Assembly (NCBI RefSeq): GCF_030463535.1
Contig: NC_132901.1
Coordinates: 1,779,636 to 1,843,635 of the forward strand
DNA length: 64,000 nt
From: Salminus brasiliensis
Lineage: Eukaryota; Chordata; Actinopteri; Characiformes; Bryconidae
Reading direction: 5' to 3'
Of the stretch, positions 34,388 to 46,721 are shown in pieces. A program made the translations under genes and the position numbers. How positions within the stretch are numbered: position 1 is the first letter of the stretch; each line of letters starts with the position of its first letter. The notes beneath the pieces are model-generated. The model was not told where the DNA came from and searched no databases. It saw only the letters and a program-made list of their open reading frames with translations.

Positions 34388-34770
34388 ATTCTGAAATCAA
34401 GGGTATTAAAAAACGTTGACCCTGCTGTTGTTGGACTGTCCAAAGAAGAAGAAGTTGGGCTTTCTACTAGATTTTGGAGTGAGCACTGCTGTGAGGATTT
34501 GATGGCATCAGTGACAAAGAGCTCCGTTAGTGAGGTCAGGATGTTGTCCCCAACTCATCCCATCCAGAAGTACTGGATGGAGCTCCTCCCCCATCATTCC
34601 AGAGAACACAGTTCCTCCACAGCTCCTCAATGCTAGAGGGCTTTATATATACCCCTCTAGTCCATGCCTGGCATTATTAGGCAGCATGGCGCCAGATAGT
34701 CCTATTCTATTGGGACTAGACAAGCTCAAAGTAGCTATCTTCAGAAGCAGTGTCCACAAACATTCGGTGC
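34388..34770. mobile_element. MITE copy upstream of BTNL-3
   Basis: Family interior is clear: TTCTACTAGATTTTGGAG, GAGAACACAGTTCCTCC, CTATTCTATTGGGACTAGAC and CAGTGTCCACAAACATT at the end. Confidence 0.8.
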
Positions 34771-35076
34771 TGCTAAGCTTTCTTAGATCAGATCCAGCCA
34801 CAAGGGGCTACCAGACGTTGACTTTACCATTGATTTTGTTGACCAGTCTTACAGTGTCAGGTGTTTTATTGCTGCGGTATAGCCACTCCTTTTCCAGGAA
34901 ACGTGGCCATCCAGATCGCAGACATTAATGTTTAACAGCAGTCAGAGGAACTTTTGTTTTCTGCAGGATTCTCAAGAGGTTTACAGAAGTTTACGCCTTT
35001 AGAAAGCTGTAGATTTGAAAGAGGTTTAATAAGATTATTAACTCTTGCTCACCTGCTGTGCTCCGAACTGAGGACT

Positions 35077-38000
35077 ATGGCTCAGGGGATGATCCACTCA
35101 GGTCAGTTCCAAAGTACATGGCATTATCACAGACAGTTAAACAAGCACATTCGTGTATGCAAGAAAACCCTATGCTAAACAGAGTCAACAGTGATGGCAA
35201 CAAACTCAAACATCTGATCATAGAATGTTGTCAGTGCCCCAAGAAAACAGTGTTCAATCTAATGTGTAACAGGGAAAGTTTTAAAAAATAAAATAATAAA
35301 TCACAAAGTCAACAATGCCAGTCAATTTAAGCAGCAGTCCTCAAATCAGTAGCTGGATGCTTAGCGACCTTTTTTTTAGCACTTCAAGAAAAATAGGTGG
35401 TTGAGATGTGGTTTAAAGTGTTTCAGAAGGGTTTGGTGCGAGATGCTTGATTGTAGACACACTATGTGATGTGAAACTATGTAACTATGATAGTAAAATA
35501 ATGCTAAACGTGACAAAACACTATTTTAATGCTATTCGGAGACGCGAATTAGCAACTAAGCTAAGAAAACCTTAATGACCATACATTTCCATACTACTTA
35601 CTAGAAAACAAACCTCTGTTTACCTTGGCAAGTTGACCAGATGGTAGTATAAAGAGCTAACTGTGATTCATGACCTGCTAAATAACACTAGCCAACACTG
35701 AGTACTTTCATTTCATTTACAAGAGTGTTGTCTTGTATCTAATGGTTGAATGTACACAATATAGACAAAAATATTGGGACACTCGCTTATTCACTGTTCT
35801 GAAATCAAGGCTGAGGGACTGTCTCTACTGTCCAGGGAAGAATGGCTTTACATCAGATTTTGCTTTGAAGATATGATTGCATCCAGAGACAACAGCATTA
35901 GTGAGGTCAGGGTGTTGGATGATTGATCACCACCCCACCTCATCCTCAACTAATCGCATCCAAAAGTATTGGATGGAGCACTGATCTATTATTCAATGCT
36001 GGGGGTTGTATACCCCACGCTGTGTTTGTGCCTTTGCACATCTCTGTCAGCAATGGGTGCAACTTAAAGTAGCTGAATGATGGGGATGTCTGACCAATAT
36101 CACAGTGGGTTCCTGAAAAGGCCCTTCAGAAAAGCTCCACAGATCAGGGTGGCAACATGGTTTGGGTTTGCTCACTTCTGACATGGAAAGCATGATTTCT
36201 GGAGGCGGTAAAGCCTCTCCAGCTCACCAAAACAAAATGAGGCACTCCAGCTTACAACCTTGTCACAGTCAGCATGGTGGGAGGGTTGTAAGAGTACATC
36301 TGGATGCTTTCCAAAGTTATTTGTAAGGCTTTTTTTCTTAGAACTGATGTTGTCGTAAAGAAACTTTGGGAGGAAGCAAAGAGGAGCCAGAAGGTAACAC
36401 AGACATGGGAGCACCCTGAAACACTGGCATCCAAATGCTCCACTGTCCACAAACCTGAGTGTTAGTTAGCCATGTCCCTACACTGTACAAGGGGACAATG
36501 TCACAAGCTAGAAAATGCTAGAATTAGTAAATAAAGGAGGTGAACCCCTAAAGCTTTTTAAGGGCAGTGATGAATAGGCTGGGGTTAAACATTAATAGTG
36601 CGATGTGTTCCTGTAAAGCTAAACAGCTAAACACATTACCTATAAGAGCATGAACAAAAACGGCAGATATTAAACGCAGAGTGTGTTTTATATTGCTATA
36701 ATATCTGTAATAAATTATGCAACTAATAAATCTTTACCATTAACAGCTGTCCTCAGTCTGTGGGTATTGGCCAACCTGAACAGCTGCTCAGCTGAAGGTA
36801 TTATTTATGTATATAAGTATCTATACATAAATACATAAATATACATATCTATACAATGTCAAAAAAAATGTCATTCTCCCATTTAGGTACCTTCTCTCTG
36901 TTGGTTCCTCATGGATTCATCTCAGCTCACATTGGATCCACAGTTCTCCTGCCATGTGGAGTTTCCTCTTCGTTGGACGTCACAAACTATGAAGTACGCT
37001 GGTACCGACCTCATAGCTATGACACCCCAATCCTGCTGTACAGAGATCTACAGGTCCAGGAGAACCCTAGACATCCTCAGTACCAAGGCAGAACGTCTCT
37101 GGTTGGGGATCTGCAGAAAGGCAACGTCACTCTGCAGCTGGAGAACCTCATCTTAGCAGACCGAGGAGAATACGTCTGCTTCGTTAAGAGTATCGAGTGG
37201 TATGACAGGGCGAGTGTGATCCTGAATATTACAGGTGAGAAATGAACGTCTATTGAATTCATAATTACTGTAAAGATCTGAAGAAGACTGGGAAATTAAA
37301 GAGATCATGGTCACAGAAAAAAGCCGGTGGCAGCTGTGTTAACTGCCACCATCCAAAACATCTAAAACTGGTTCACACGGTCACTAAGGTTCAGGTTAAT
37401 CCAACAAGTCAATTTGTAAAGCATGTGGATTGTCTTCATCTAAAAGGCAGAAGAAAAGATGGATGATCTGATGTTAGCTTGAGGCTTTTTTTATCTTACT
37501 GCAAACCATCATTCTCTAGAATATAGTACTAGAGCCTCTCCAAACTCCAAATGAAATATTCTAATCGTTTGAGATTCTGGACTTCTATGCTTTAAATGCA
37601 GTAGTAATTTGTGCACTAGTAATCTGTAAAAGTCAAAATTCACTATTCGTCAAAAACAAACGTTTAAGAATAGCTCATTTTGATGCAATGGCTTTTTTTA
37701 AATATATATATATATATATTTTGAGGCTCTTTAGGTTGGGGGTTTCAAACAGTGCCACAGATTTGCTTCCGAACTGAGCTCTGGACTTTGGCTTTGCCAT
37801 TGTAAAACATTAACCTTTGCTCTTCAACCACTCCTGCGTTGTTTGGGATCACTGAGCTTTGGTTTTTAGCAGACTGAAACGGGTTGTCTTGCAGTACCTT
37901 CCTGGATTTTGATGAAATGCTTAAAGCTTCTTCTTGTATCTAATGGTTGAATGTACACAATTCAGATAAAAGTATTGGGACACTCGCTTATTCACTGTTT

Positions 38001-41000
38001 CTTCTGAAATCAAGGGTATTAAAAATAGTACATTTTAGATATGATTGCATCCAGAAACAACAACGATTGGGATGATCGATCACCACCCCACCTCATCCTC
38101 AAGTAATCACATCCAAAAGTATTGGATGGAGCACCATCTATTATTCAAATGCCCTCCTAGCTCACTCTTCTACAGGGTCTAGACAAGCTGTGTTTGTGCC
38201 TTTGCACATCGGTGTCAGCAATGGGTGCAACTTAAAGTAGCTGAATGATGGGGAAGTCTGGAAATCCTGGATTTTTTTATCCTTAAATTTGAATATGATG
38301 CTTCCACCCCATTTTTATCATCTGACCACAGAACATTATCCCACATTTGATCTGGTAGCTTTGGTGCATTTATACGTTTTTAGTATATATGTCAGTAATG
38401 GGTTCCCATACAGGCCATTTGTATGCAAGGGTATTGATATTGCTGACGGATGCACCTTTGCTCCAGTCTCAGCCACTGTTTCTGAAACCTTCAGAGCGAT
38501 TGTTGGCCTACAGCTTCTATTGACTCACGGTTGGTCACCGCTGGCTTTCAGAGATTCCTTAATATTAATAAACCTGTGGTTGCTCTCTAATTGCCAGGAC
38601 AAGAATACCCCATGTCAGATTACAGTCCCTATTTGAATATTTGCCTATATTTTGATTAACCTACCACTGTGTTCCTTATTCCAGTGGTCGGATCTCCTCC
38701 TCTTCTGTCAACGGCTGAAGTTGGAGAACAGGTGAATGTGACCTGTGCATCAGATGGATGGTCACCAAAGCCCATCCTCACCTGGCGAGACAAAAGAGGA
38801 ACACAGCTGAAGAACACTGTTGAGCACCACAACACAGGTTCCTAACGTCGTCTTTGACTGTCCCTGAGGACGTTCTTAACAGAGTATTGCAGTTTTTGGG
38901 AAACTCACTTTCACTTTCACTTTCACATCTCTCTGTGTTTATCAGACTCTGAAGGGTTGGTGAGTGTGAGCTCTTGGCTGATGTTCTCTCCCTCCGAGTC
39001 AGAGTGGATCTCCTGTTCTGTGGGTTTATCCAATCAGGAGATGAGAGAGGGAAGAGTGCTGCCTCTCAAACCTTCGGTCTTTAAAGTCGATTTTGTTGAT
39101 GATGCAACGTTAGAACCAGGTACGTCTTGCACCTTTCACCGTGACCCAGTGTATAATTTTGGTCGTCAGGTTTACTAAGAAAAACATCTGTTCGATCAGG
39201 AGTTTCTCCAGGATGGAGAGCCTTCATCATCTTACTGGTTTTCAGTCTGTTGATTTTCAGTGTAACAGCCCTGCTCCTCATCCCCAAGATCAGAGGTAAG
39301 ACCATCCGTGAATCTTAAGAAATCTCATGTTGCCATGAAAAAGTCTAATTCGTGAAATTTTCTGGAATATAGATCGAATTTTCCAGAAAGATTCCGAGCC
39401 TGCTTTAGTGGGTAAGTAAGGTTCAGTCTTCTAAATCTTACATTAACATGCGTTTTGTATCCGGACAGTATCTGGATCTACTCATCTACTCTGATTGGAT
39501 TCTGCTTACACTGGTCATTAAAATACACCTCATTTCCGTTTTACTTTCTGTAAACGACGGTTTCTCATCAGAACTGTCCTGCTCTGTGAACAGTTCAGAG
39601 GAATGGTCGGAGTCCTATAAGTACGGATGGTTTTCGCATTTCCGTAGAGGCTCTATTAGAAAATGCAAACGACTATTTAAACCATAAGCGAACAAACTCT
39701 GAAATACTGCTCTCATTTACCAGATCTATTCAGTTCTGTTTACACGTCTATTAAATTTGGAGGACAGTTATTAAATCAGTCTCTGATCCCCTGAATGTAG
39801 TAGCAAAAAAACGCTGTAAATATCAGGTGTAAACAGGCTCTTTGTTGCAATTATATCTAAATGGGGCTGAGAGGTGCAACTGTCTAAGCGCTCGCCCTAC
39901 TGTTTGGAAAACATAGGCTTGGTTCAAGAGAGCAGAGAGTGGGTAGGATGGCCCTCCCTCTGGACACTAACATTAAATTAGGAAATATTATATTAACATT
40001 ATTATTGGGGTAGTTTTAGTGATAAGATAGTATAAGCTATAATTGAACTGCTATGGATGTTTTTCTTCTTCTTTGAGGTCATTTAGAAGAGCAAGGTAAT
40101 TCAGAAGAGCAAAAAAATCTTGTCGGTGAGTAGACCTGACTCTCATCTATCCTACTTTTTTCATATTCAGACACTTTCAGTAAGAAATGATTCACTGAAC
40201 AGTATTTTTCTTTTCTCATTAAATTTAAAGTGTGCACTTCCAAATCTCGGGCCATCGGGTATTTCTTGGTCAGTGTGTGGCTGGTACGGTCATTTACCGG
40301 TATATGCCCCAAGATATTATTACTTTAACTACATGGATATTTATTTTTAAATATTAATACTTGACTATCTAAAAAAATAATAATAATAATAATAAAAAAA
40401 AATTAAATAAAACCAATCTGTTAGGCATCTTTTTTATATTTATATGTATATATATATTAATTTATAGGCGGAATATACGTATAGAAACATATATAGATAT
40501 ATCTATATCATATTACACAAAGATATCATATAGATTATTTATATATGAAAACAGGTCTCGAATCCTCACTTGCACTGAGCACTTTCTAAGCTGGGGCATG
40601 TTTTGAGTTTTCAACTATAATTCTAGATGAGGTGGGAGAGCAACTGTAAAGCTATCGGAGATCATTTCTCCAGACAGAATCTCTCAGATTTTATCATCCT
40701 CACTTGTAAAATCTCCTTTGATCTGCAGAAATATTAAAATAAAATGATCGTAATCTAAATTCAGTTAGGAAGTACTACATGTCGACAGTTGACTCTGTCT
40801 ATGTGTGAGCAAGCAAGTTGCTTCAAAGCTATTCTCTCAAATGAACCAAAGTTAACCAAGTTAACAACTACATTAAAACCAGGGGTCCACAAGCAAACTG
40901 TTTGTAATGTAAAATGCCAGTTTGAGCAGTTGAAGGGTAAATAATATTGACTTTGGCCAACCTATATTCAGTGTAACTGGTGGTGTCTGTATTTTTACTG

Positions 41001-41429
41001 AAATATTTTGACTTTATAGGAGAAGTCACTCCTCCAGAATGCCAAGTTTATGCTCTGAAAGAAGAAATAAACGCTGCTGATGCGTTCACTCAAACCTCAG
41101 GTAACACTGTAACACAGTTGGTGATTTAAACCTCACACCACCTTTTTAGGAGTATAGAAGGAGACATCTCAACACCTCACTCCACTATAAGTGTATAATT
41201 AATTAATGGTGTATAACTATAAATATTAAAGTAATATTAAGTAATGCAATTATCACAAGCAACACATTAACATTAGTCAGATAGAAGTACACCATCATTA
41301 AAGAGTACACCATTAATAAAAGTAAATTAATTAATACTGTATTTACTCACTATTCGGTGAGGGAAGGTGTGTTTTAGGAGACTGTGAGTTGCATCCAAGC
41401 TTGAGAGATGCATATGTATAAAAATACAC

Positions 41430-41484
<55 letters not shown>

Positions 41485-43060
41485 CACACAGTATGTCCTC
41501 ATTTGTCCTCATATATATACACACACGCATACAAAATATTGTTGATATAGTGCATATTTAAATTACAGCTGAATAGATGAAAGGAAGAAATCATCATAGA
41601 AATATAATTCTGTTATTAAGTTCATCTATCGTTAAGTTAATCTATCAATGGATTCTACAGTAAATCAACAAAGAAGTTTTATATTATTATTGTAAATAAA
41701 TATTATAAATGTATATTATTAAATATTGTAAATTTGATTGAGTGTATTTTATTTTTATTTTCAATTTCCTGTTTCTTCAACTACATAGTTTAGTCTAAAC
41801 AGCATTACAATAACTCTCAGTCAGGAGTAAAGCAGCATGACTGACTCTGATTTTCTCAAACTGAATGTTTTTATGTATTTATTTAAACTTGACTTGAAAT
41901 CGCCATTTCAGATTCTCTGAATTTGTCAGTAAAAGATCATTTGAACTTTTTTTTAATTTCAGAAAAATATGTTTTAGCAGAAAAACTAGAAATTCCAGGT
42001 AAATGTTTCATGTTCATGCCAGCCAATCCTTCAATAAAAATAAATATACGAAAAATACAAATCCATGCTTTTTCAATATTTAATATTTCTGTTATTCTTT
42101 CACAGACTGGGAAAAGATGTTTACATGCAAAGGTAAAAAACAGCTCAGGTTCAACACAATGAATATGTATTAAACACTAATAAACTCTATGTTGAATGTA
42201 AATAATTGTCTACTGAATGTAACCTTAACCCTAGCCTTTAGTTTTAGGGTTTATGGTTTAGGTTGTTTAAGTGCAGGGTTACATTTACCTTCCTAGAGTT
42301 CAACTGCAATTAATACATATTCTGTTGAATGCTAGTTGAGCATATTGTAAATATTGTCAGTATTTGCAAAACATATTTTCACAATCATCAATATGTATGC
42401 TATATTAATAATGACCACATTTATTTAAGGACTGTGATCTGTTCATTTAAACTGATGTCAGTTTGGTGGTGTTTTTTTGCAGTTGCTATCAGACCAAATG
42501 CTTCAACATCTTTCCTGGAGGTCGGAAAGAAAAAGTCAAGAGTGACGTGTAAATCAGACGTCCGTGAGAAGACAGGGTTTGTTCATGTCCTGTGTGAAGA
42601 GAGAATCCGCTCAGGACAGTATTACTGGGAGATAACTGCACTTACAGAACCGTATAATACTAAAAAGCCAGGAGATAAATATGAATGTCCATCATCCTGG
42701 TACGTTGGGGTGACCAGTAAAGCAGCTGAGAAGAAGAGCAGAGTTCCTCTAAATCCACAATACGGCTACTGGGTTCTTCACTACGATAAAGAGAGAGGGT
42801 ACTACGTTAATGATCCCTCTTCTGAAAACCTGACTCCGGTTCTAGTGAGAGATCGGTTCTCTAAGCTGGGAGTGTTTCTAGACTGTGAGAAGAACAAGCT
42901 CTCTTTTTACGACTGTGATAAAAAGTCCCATCTCTACACCTTCTATAACGTAGACTCTACAGAACCACTGATTCCAGTTTTAAGTCCTGGAGAGAAACTT
43001 CAACACACACTCGGAATATGTCAAGAAAAGTGTGTGAACTGTGATGAACTTTACTCGTGA
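35077..43060 (+). CDS. Butyrophilin-like receptor BTNL-3 (IgV-IgC-TM-B30.2), complete
   Basis: Exons: 35077-35101 start; 36747-36797 rest of signal peptide; 36887-37234 IgV; 38685-38837 and 38946-39119 C-type Ig halves; 39200-39295 transmembrane; 39373-39411, 40078-40125, 41020-41100, 41963-41998, 42106-42132 short cytoplasmic exons; 42483-43060 PRY-SPRY. Total 1656 nt (551 aa), in frame. Unlike the other copies, the signal-peptide exon at 36747 has no ATG; joining it to ATGGCTCAGG at 35077 restores a plausible leader ([19 protein letters not shown]), so the start is inferred. IgV has VLLPCG, VRWYR and RGEYVCFV. The B30.2 exon has YYWEI, WYVGVTS, LGVFLDC and LSFY, and ends in a short cysteine-bearing tail. 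It forms a distinct B30.2 class with BTNL-4. The C-half exon 2 is longer than in paralogues (174 against 126-138 nt). Confidence 0.88.
35760..36085. mobile_element. MITE copy in the first BTNL-3 intron
   Basis: Begins ACAAAAATATTGGGACACTC and includes CAAAAGTATTGGATGGAGCA and GCAATGGGTGCAACTTAAAG. The right end is truncated and runs into another repeat at about 36090-36200. Confidence 0.75.
37750..38640. mobile_element. Older transposon fragment with a nested MITE (37955-38255)
   Basis: Flanks carry GACTGAAACGGGTTGTCTTG and ATGATGCTTCCACCCC, the order seen at 31125-31260. Between them sits a MITE copy starting AAAAGTATTGGGACACTC and including ATGGAGCACCATCTATTATT and GCAACTTAAAGTAGCTGAAT. 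Lies in the BTNL-3 intron between IgV and IgC. The open frame at 38289-38636 belongs to this repeat. Confidence 0.65.
41436..41480. repeat. (TA)n microsatellite
   Basis: About 45 bp of TA repeats in a BTNL-3 intron. Confidence 0.95.
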
Positions 43061-43970
43061 AGAAGTTTGAGCCAAAACTAAAGATAAAAATTCAGTGAAG
43101 AAGAAACAGAACTACACTCATTTACTACGGGGATGTGATTCTACTCTACTGACCGACTGAAACAGGCACATGGACTGAGAACACTACAATACTGTGGCTG
43201 CTTCTAGACATGAGCTATTTTACAGATTTAACATCTTCATCATATATATATATATATATGTATAAATAAATAAATAACCTTCTGTTGTTGGTCTTCTGTG
43301 TCAGGTTTAAGATGTGACACATTATATCAGTAATGACGAAAGTAAATATTAAAAAAATTATCCAGTGAATCATTTGTGTTCGGATTTTAACTAAGAGAAT
43401 ATAAGGACTTCTGGAAAAACATGATTTTTGACTTTAAGTAAATTTGATTAATTAACTTGACATTTACGGAAAATATAGGAATGGCTGGAATAAAATTAAA
43501 CAATTAATACAGTTTAAACAACAAACAGACTAAAAACAAATAAACTAAATGAAATTTAAACTAAAAACTAATAAAGACTAAAAACAACACAAAAACAAAC
43601 AACCATCTTAAATACTTCTGGAAAAACAAGATTTTTTGACTTTAAAATTTGATAGATGACGTTTACAGAAAATACAGGAATGGCTTTTCTATGCAGTGTA
43701 TTTGTTTATGAAGACGTTGTTTTAACTGAATAAGGAGGATTGTGAAAATCCATTAAATACTTTTGTACATTAAATTGATTTGACCACTGTTTTTATTGTT
43801 ATTCAAATATAATTAAAAATACAGAACACGTTTTCCACTTTCATGATGTAAACCATGTTCCTGATGGAGCCACAATGTTGCATTTTACTTAATAAAATAT
43901 ATTTATATAAACAAAATGCATATAAACTATATTTTACAGTTATTTTTGTAACTACTCACCAGACTGGAGT
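43061..43970. other. BTNL-3 3' flank
   Basis: AT-rich, with TAAATAAATAAATAA near 43262 as a possible poly(A) signal region. The phrase CTTCTGGAAAAACA(T/A)GATTTT occurs at about 43410 and 43616, so there is a partial duplication. No coding exon seen. Confidence 0.5.
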
Positions 43971-43977
43971 CTGTATG

Positions 43978-44135
43978 GGTAGAATTTTCTTGCTTTTACT
44001 GAATAATGTAATCTGTACTGCTCATCCTTCTCAAAATCAGAGACAAGCCCATCGCCGATTCCGAAATAAAAGCCCTTAACATTTCTTCTGAATGATCCCA
44101 AGTCTGCTTCCGACGGTAAGATTCAGTCTTCTGTT
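43978..44135 (+). pseudogene. Relic of BTN-like transmembrane and next exon
   Basis: TTCTTGCTTTTACTGAAT...GTAATCTGTACTGCTCATCC..CAAAATCAGAG aligns by eye with the end of the BTNL-3 transmembrane exon (GTAACAGCCCTGCTCCTCATCCCCAAGATCAGAG). The donor is lost: GTAAGACCATCC is ACAAGCCCATCG here. A shortened match to the next exon (GATCCCAAGTCTGCTTCC) and its donor GTAAGATTCAGTCTT follows at 44090-44130. Evidence for a decayed sixth BTN-like copy between BTNL-3 and BTNL-4. Confidence 0.7.
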
Positions 44136-44271
44136 GTGAGGAAGTTAAGATTAGTGTATATTAATGAATCAGTCTTCATTTATTTTCTTTGTAAACTGAA
44201 AAAAAAACACATTACTGAGACACTAAAAATAATTTCTGGGCCTTTTTGGAATATAAGCCAAGTCTTCCTGA

Positions 44272-44875
44272 ATGATTGTCTAGTCCCTGTAGAGAAGAAG
44301 TACTGCCAATAGAATAGGACTCTCTGGAGCAGATTAATCAACATCATAAACCTATTGGCACCATACTGCCTAATGCCAGGCCAGGCGTGGGCTAGAGGAG
44401 TATAAAGCCCCCCAGCATTGAGGAGCTGTGGAGCAGTGGAGGGACTGCTGTGTTCTCTGGAATGATGGTGGTGGTGGTGGAGCTCCATCCAGTACTTCTG
44501 GAATGAGATGGGGTGGCAATCATCAAACATCCTGATCTCACTAACACAGCTCTTGTTGGTAAACGCAATCAAATATCCTGTCCAGGGAAGAAGGCTTTTG
44601 GATTAGCACTGCTGTGAGGATTTGATTTTGGATGATGATGATGACCACCACCACACCCAGTTCAATGCTGGGAGGCTTTATACCCCTCTAGCCCACACCT
44701 GGCCTGGCATTAGGCAGCATGGAGCCCATAGGTTCATGTTGATTCATGAGTCCTATTCTATTGGCAGTACTTCTTCTCTACTCGGACTAGACAAACCCTC
44801 TGTGTGGGTGCAACTTAAAGTAAAGTTGAATGCATAACTAGACATCACTAGAAGAGGTGTCCATAAGTATTTGGA
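44272..44875. mobile_element. Two MITE copies in head-to-head arrangement
   Basis: 44272-44590 reads in the CCCTGTAGAGAAGAAGTACT orientation; 44580-44875 reads in the opposite orientation, ending AGAAGAGGTGTCCATAAGTA. Together they form a long imperfect inverted repeat around about 44585. Confidence 0.8.
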
Positions 44876-45174
44876 GACACGGCTAAGACAAGCTGTTAGC
44901 ATGATGCTAATTGGTGGGGTGTAAGCTAAATGACTTTTTAACATCAGTTCAGAAGAAAAACTGCAGGGCCTGGAAACATCAACACCAACTGCTGCACATT
45001 CTCAGGCTTTACAGCCAAACCAGTCCTTCAGCATTCTGCTGTTTTCTTAGCCCACCTGATCACTGGCGGCTTGATTTTCAGTCTCGGCCTGAGACAGCTA
45101 GGAGTGGCCGAGATACGAGCTGCAGGAGCAGTTGGTGTGTGGAAGAGTTGAACAGTGATCTAACATGGTCCTAT

Positions 45175-45350
45175 AGAGGGTGTGCCCACTGGGACACGCC
45201 CCCTTTGGTCAGGCCGAGTGGCAGAGCATTCGACGGCAGCATGGCTGCGGTATTTATTAGGGAAAGCGGCCAAACCGGGACTGAAACCAGCGACTATCTG
45301 CTCAAGCTCAGGGCAGCTGGACTCGACAAGCGATCTGTCCAAATTTTCAA
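45175..45350. repeat. tRNA-like interspersed repeat
   Basis: GGCCGAGTGGCAGAGCATTC, then ACCGGGACTGAAACCAGCGA: a tRNA-like layout similar to other SINE-like repeats here. Confidence 0.45.
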
Positions 45351-45369
45351 AGAACCAACAGCTACCTGA

Positions 45370-46180
45370 GGCTCAGATCAGACCTCATATCTGAGAGCAC
45401 GGGTCGAGTGAACATCCTTGGGAGGGTTTTCCACTGTTTCCAGGCTCATTTAGTAGACTGGCTCATCCAGGTTTGCTTGCTTTCCCACATACTCGAACGT
45501 AGCATGTTGCTAAATTCGCAGCTATAGTGGGCCTATTATTTTCCCACCTGTTTTCAGAGCCTGATGTCACCAAACAGTGAGCTCCCTCGCGTTTCAGAAT
45601 TAGAGCCAATCGTTAGTTACTCTTCTCCTGAGCTTTCAGCAGTCTGTAAGAGGAAGCTCTGACTTCCTGCTGAATCTGGTTGCACAATCGATTGCGCTAA
45701 CGTTAACGCTGCCACTCAGCCAGTCCCTCCACCTGTGACGACACCTGCATACCCTCTATTGACAATAAACCGGCCAGGGTGGCTGTTAGCCGGTTAGCTG
45801 GTTCAGCTGGGGACCCGTCAATTTCCTCCAGGCGTGTCGACGTAGCACAGGCGGTGGCTGGCTTCGCATGTATCGGATGAAAATTGAATGTGCTGGGAAA
45901 ATTACATGATAAATATTTATAAATAAATAATCTAAGTACTTTTACATGCCTTACTTACGTTCTCAGTAATCACCGGGATCATTTTGAGTATCTAGAGTTA
46001 CCAGACCTGGTTGTTATTTCTGGTTATTGTAACTTCTGTTGGGGATGAAGTGGGGATGAAGTGGGGATGAGGTGGGCTGGTAATGATCATAATCCAACAT
46101 CCGAGCGAGTCACATGTATAATTTAAATTCGGACAGTTCCTTATATGTTCCTGATATTGTGTTTATTTTATATTTAGATT
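45370..46180. other. Intergenic, nothing firm
   Basis: A short triplicated GGGGATGA(A/G)GTG run near 46039-46075. No exon seen. Confidence 0.5.
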
Positions 46181-46189
46181 TCTCTTTAC

Positions 46190-46543
46190 ATTTTATGATG
46201 AATGGACCAATAGAAATGCTCCTAAATGACCTGGAATCAAATATTTGTACACTGACTTTCATTAAAAGTTAAGGTCTTCTCCAGTAAAGAGACACGTTTG
46301 GATGTCAGGCTTGAAAAACAATTCCAGAGAAGATGCCGGAGGGCTTTAGTTGGTATGTGCCCCCTGTCTTAGTTTCCTCACTCACGTCTTCCCGGTGTTA
46401 CAAGTTTTAGATGTGATTGAAGGAACGAGGAAATCAGCTCTGGCTCTCACTCTTTAACCCTGCAGTCCTGCTTTTAACAGTGCAGATGGACTGAAGCTCT
46501 TCAGGACCACTCCGCACCTTCTACACCAAGCTGCCACGTAAAG
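46190..46543 (+). promoter_or_regulatory. Promoter-proximal block and non-coding first exon of the 459-aa gene
   Basis: Starts with ATGAATGGACCAATAGAAATGC (inverted repeat-family element). It is followed by TTTCCTCACTCACG and CGGTGT, then the exon: CTGGCTCTCACT, AACCCTGCAG, CCTGC, CAGTGCAGATGGACTGAAG, CTTCTACAC, AAGCTGCCACGT and donor AAAG/GTAAGCTGTG at 46543. Related blocks lie at 50420-50803 and 58090-58503. Confidence 0.75.
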
Positions 46544-46721
46544 GTAAGCTGTGATTGCCCTCAGCAATGCGCCATATTGTCTGTTGTAATTCTGAGGCTG
46601 CAGTTGTCATTAAAAGTGGCATTAGTGTTGAATTTGGAGCTGCATTTGCTTTTGCAATGTACGTAAAGAGGTTCTCACATCTAACGTGAGGTGTTACCTT
46701 CTTCCCGTTTCAGGCTGCAAG

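Noticed and set aside
34530-34928. 132-aa open frame
   Set aside because: Lies largely in a MITE copy; the same frame fragments appear in other copies of the element.
38289-38636. 115-aa open frame in a BTNL-3 intron
   Set aside because: Belongs to an old transposon-derived repeat also seen near 31125; no domain recognised.
44911-45369. 152-aa open frame
   Set aside because: Partly over a tRNA-like repeat, low complexity of evidence, no splice partners or domain.
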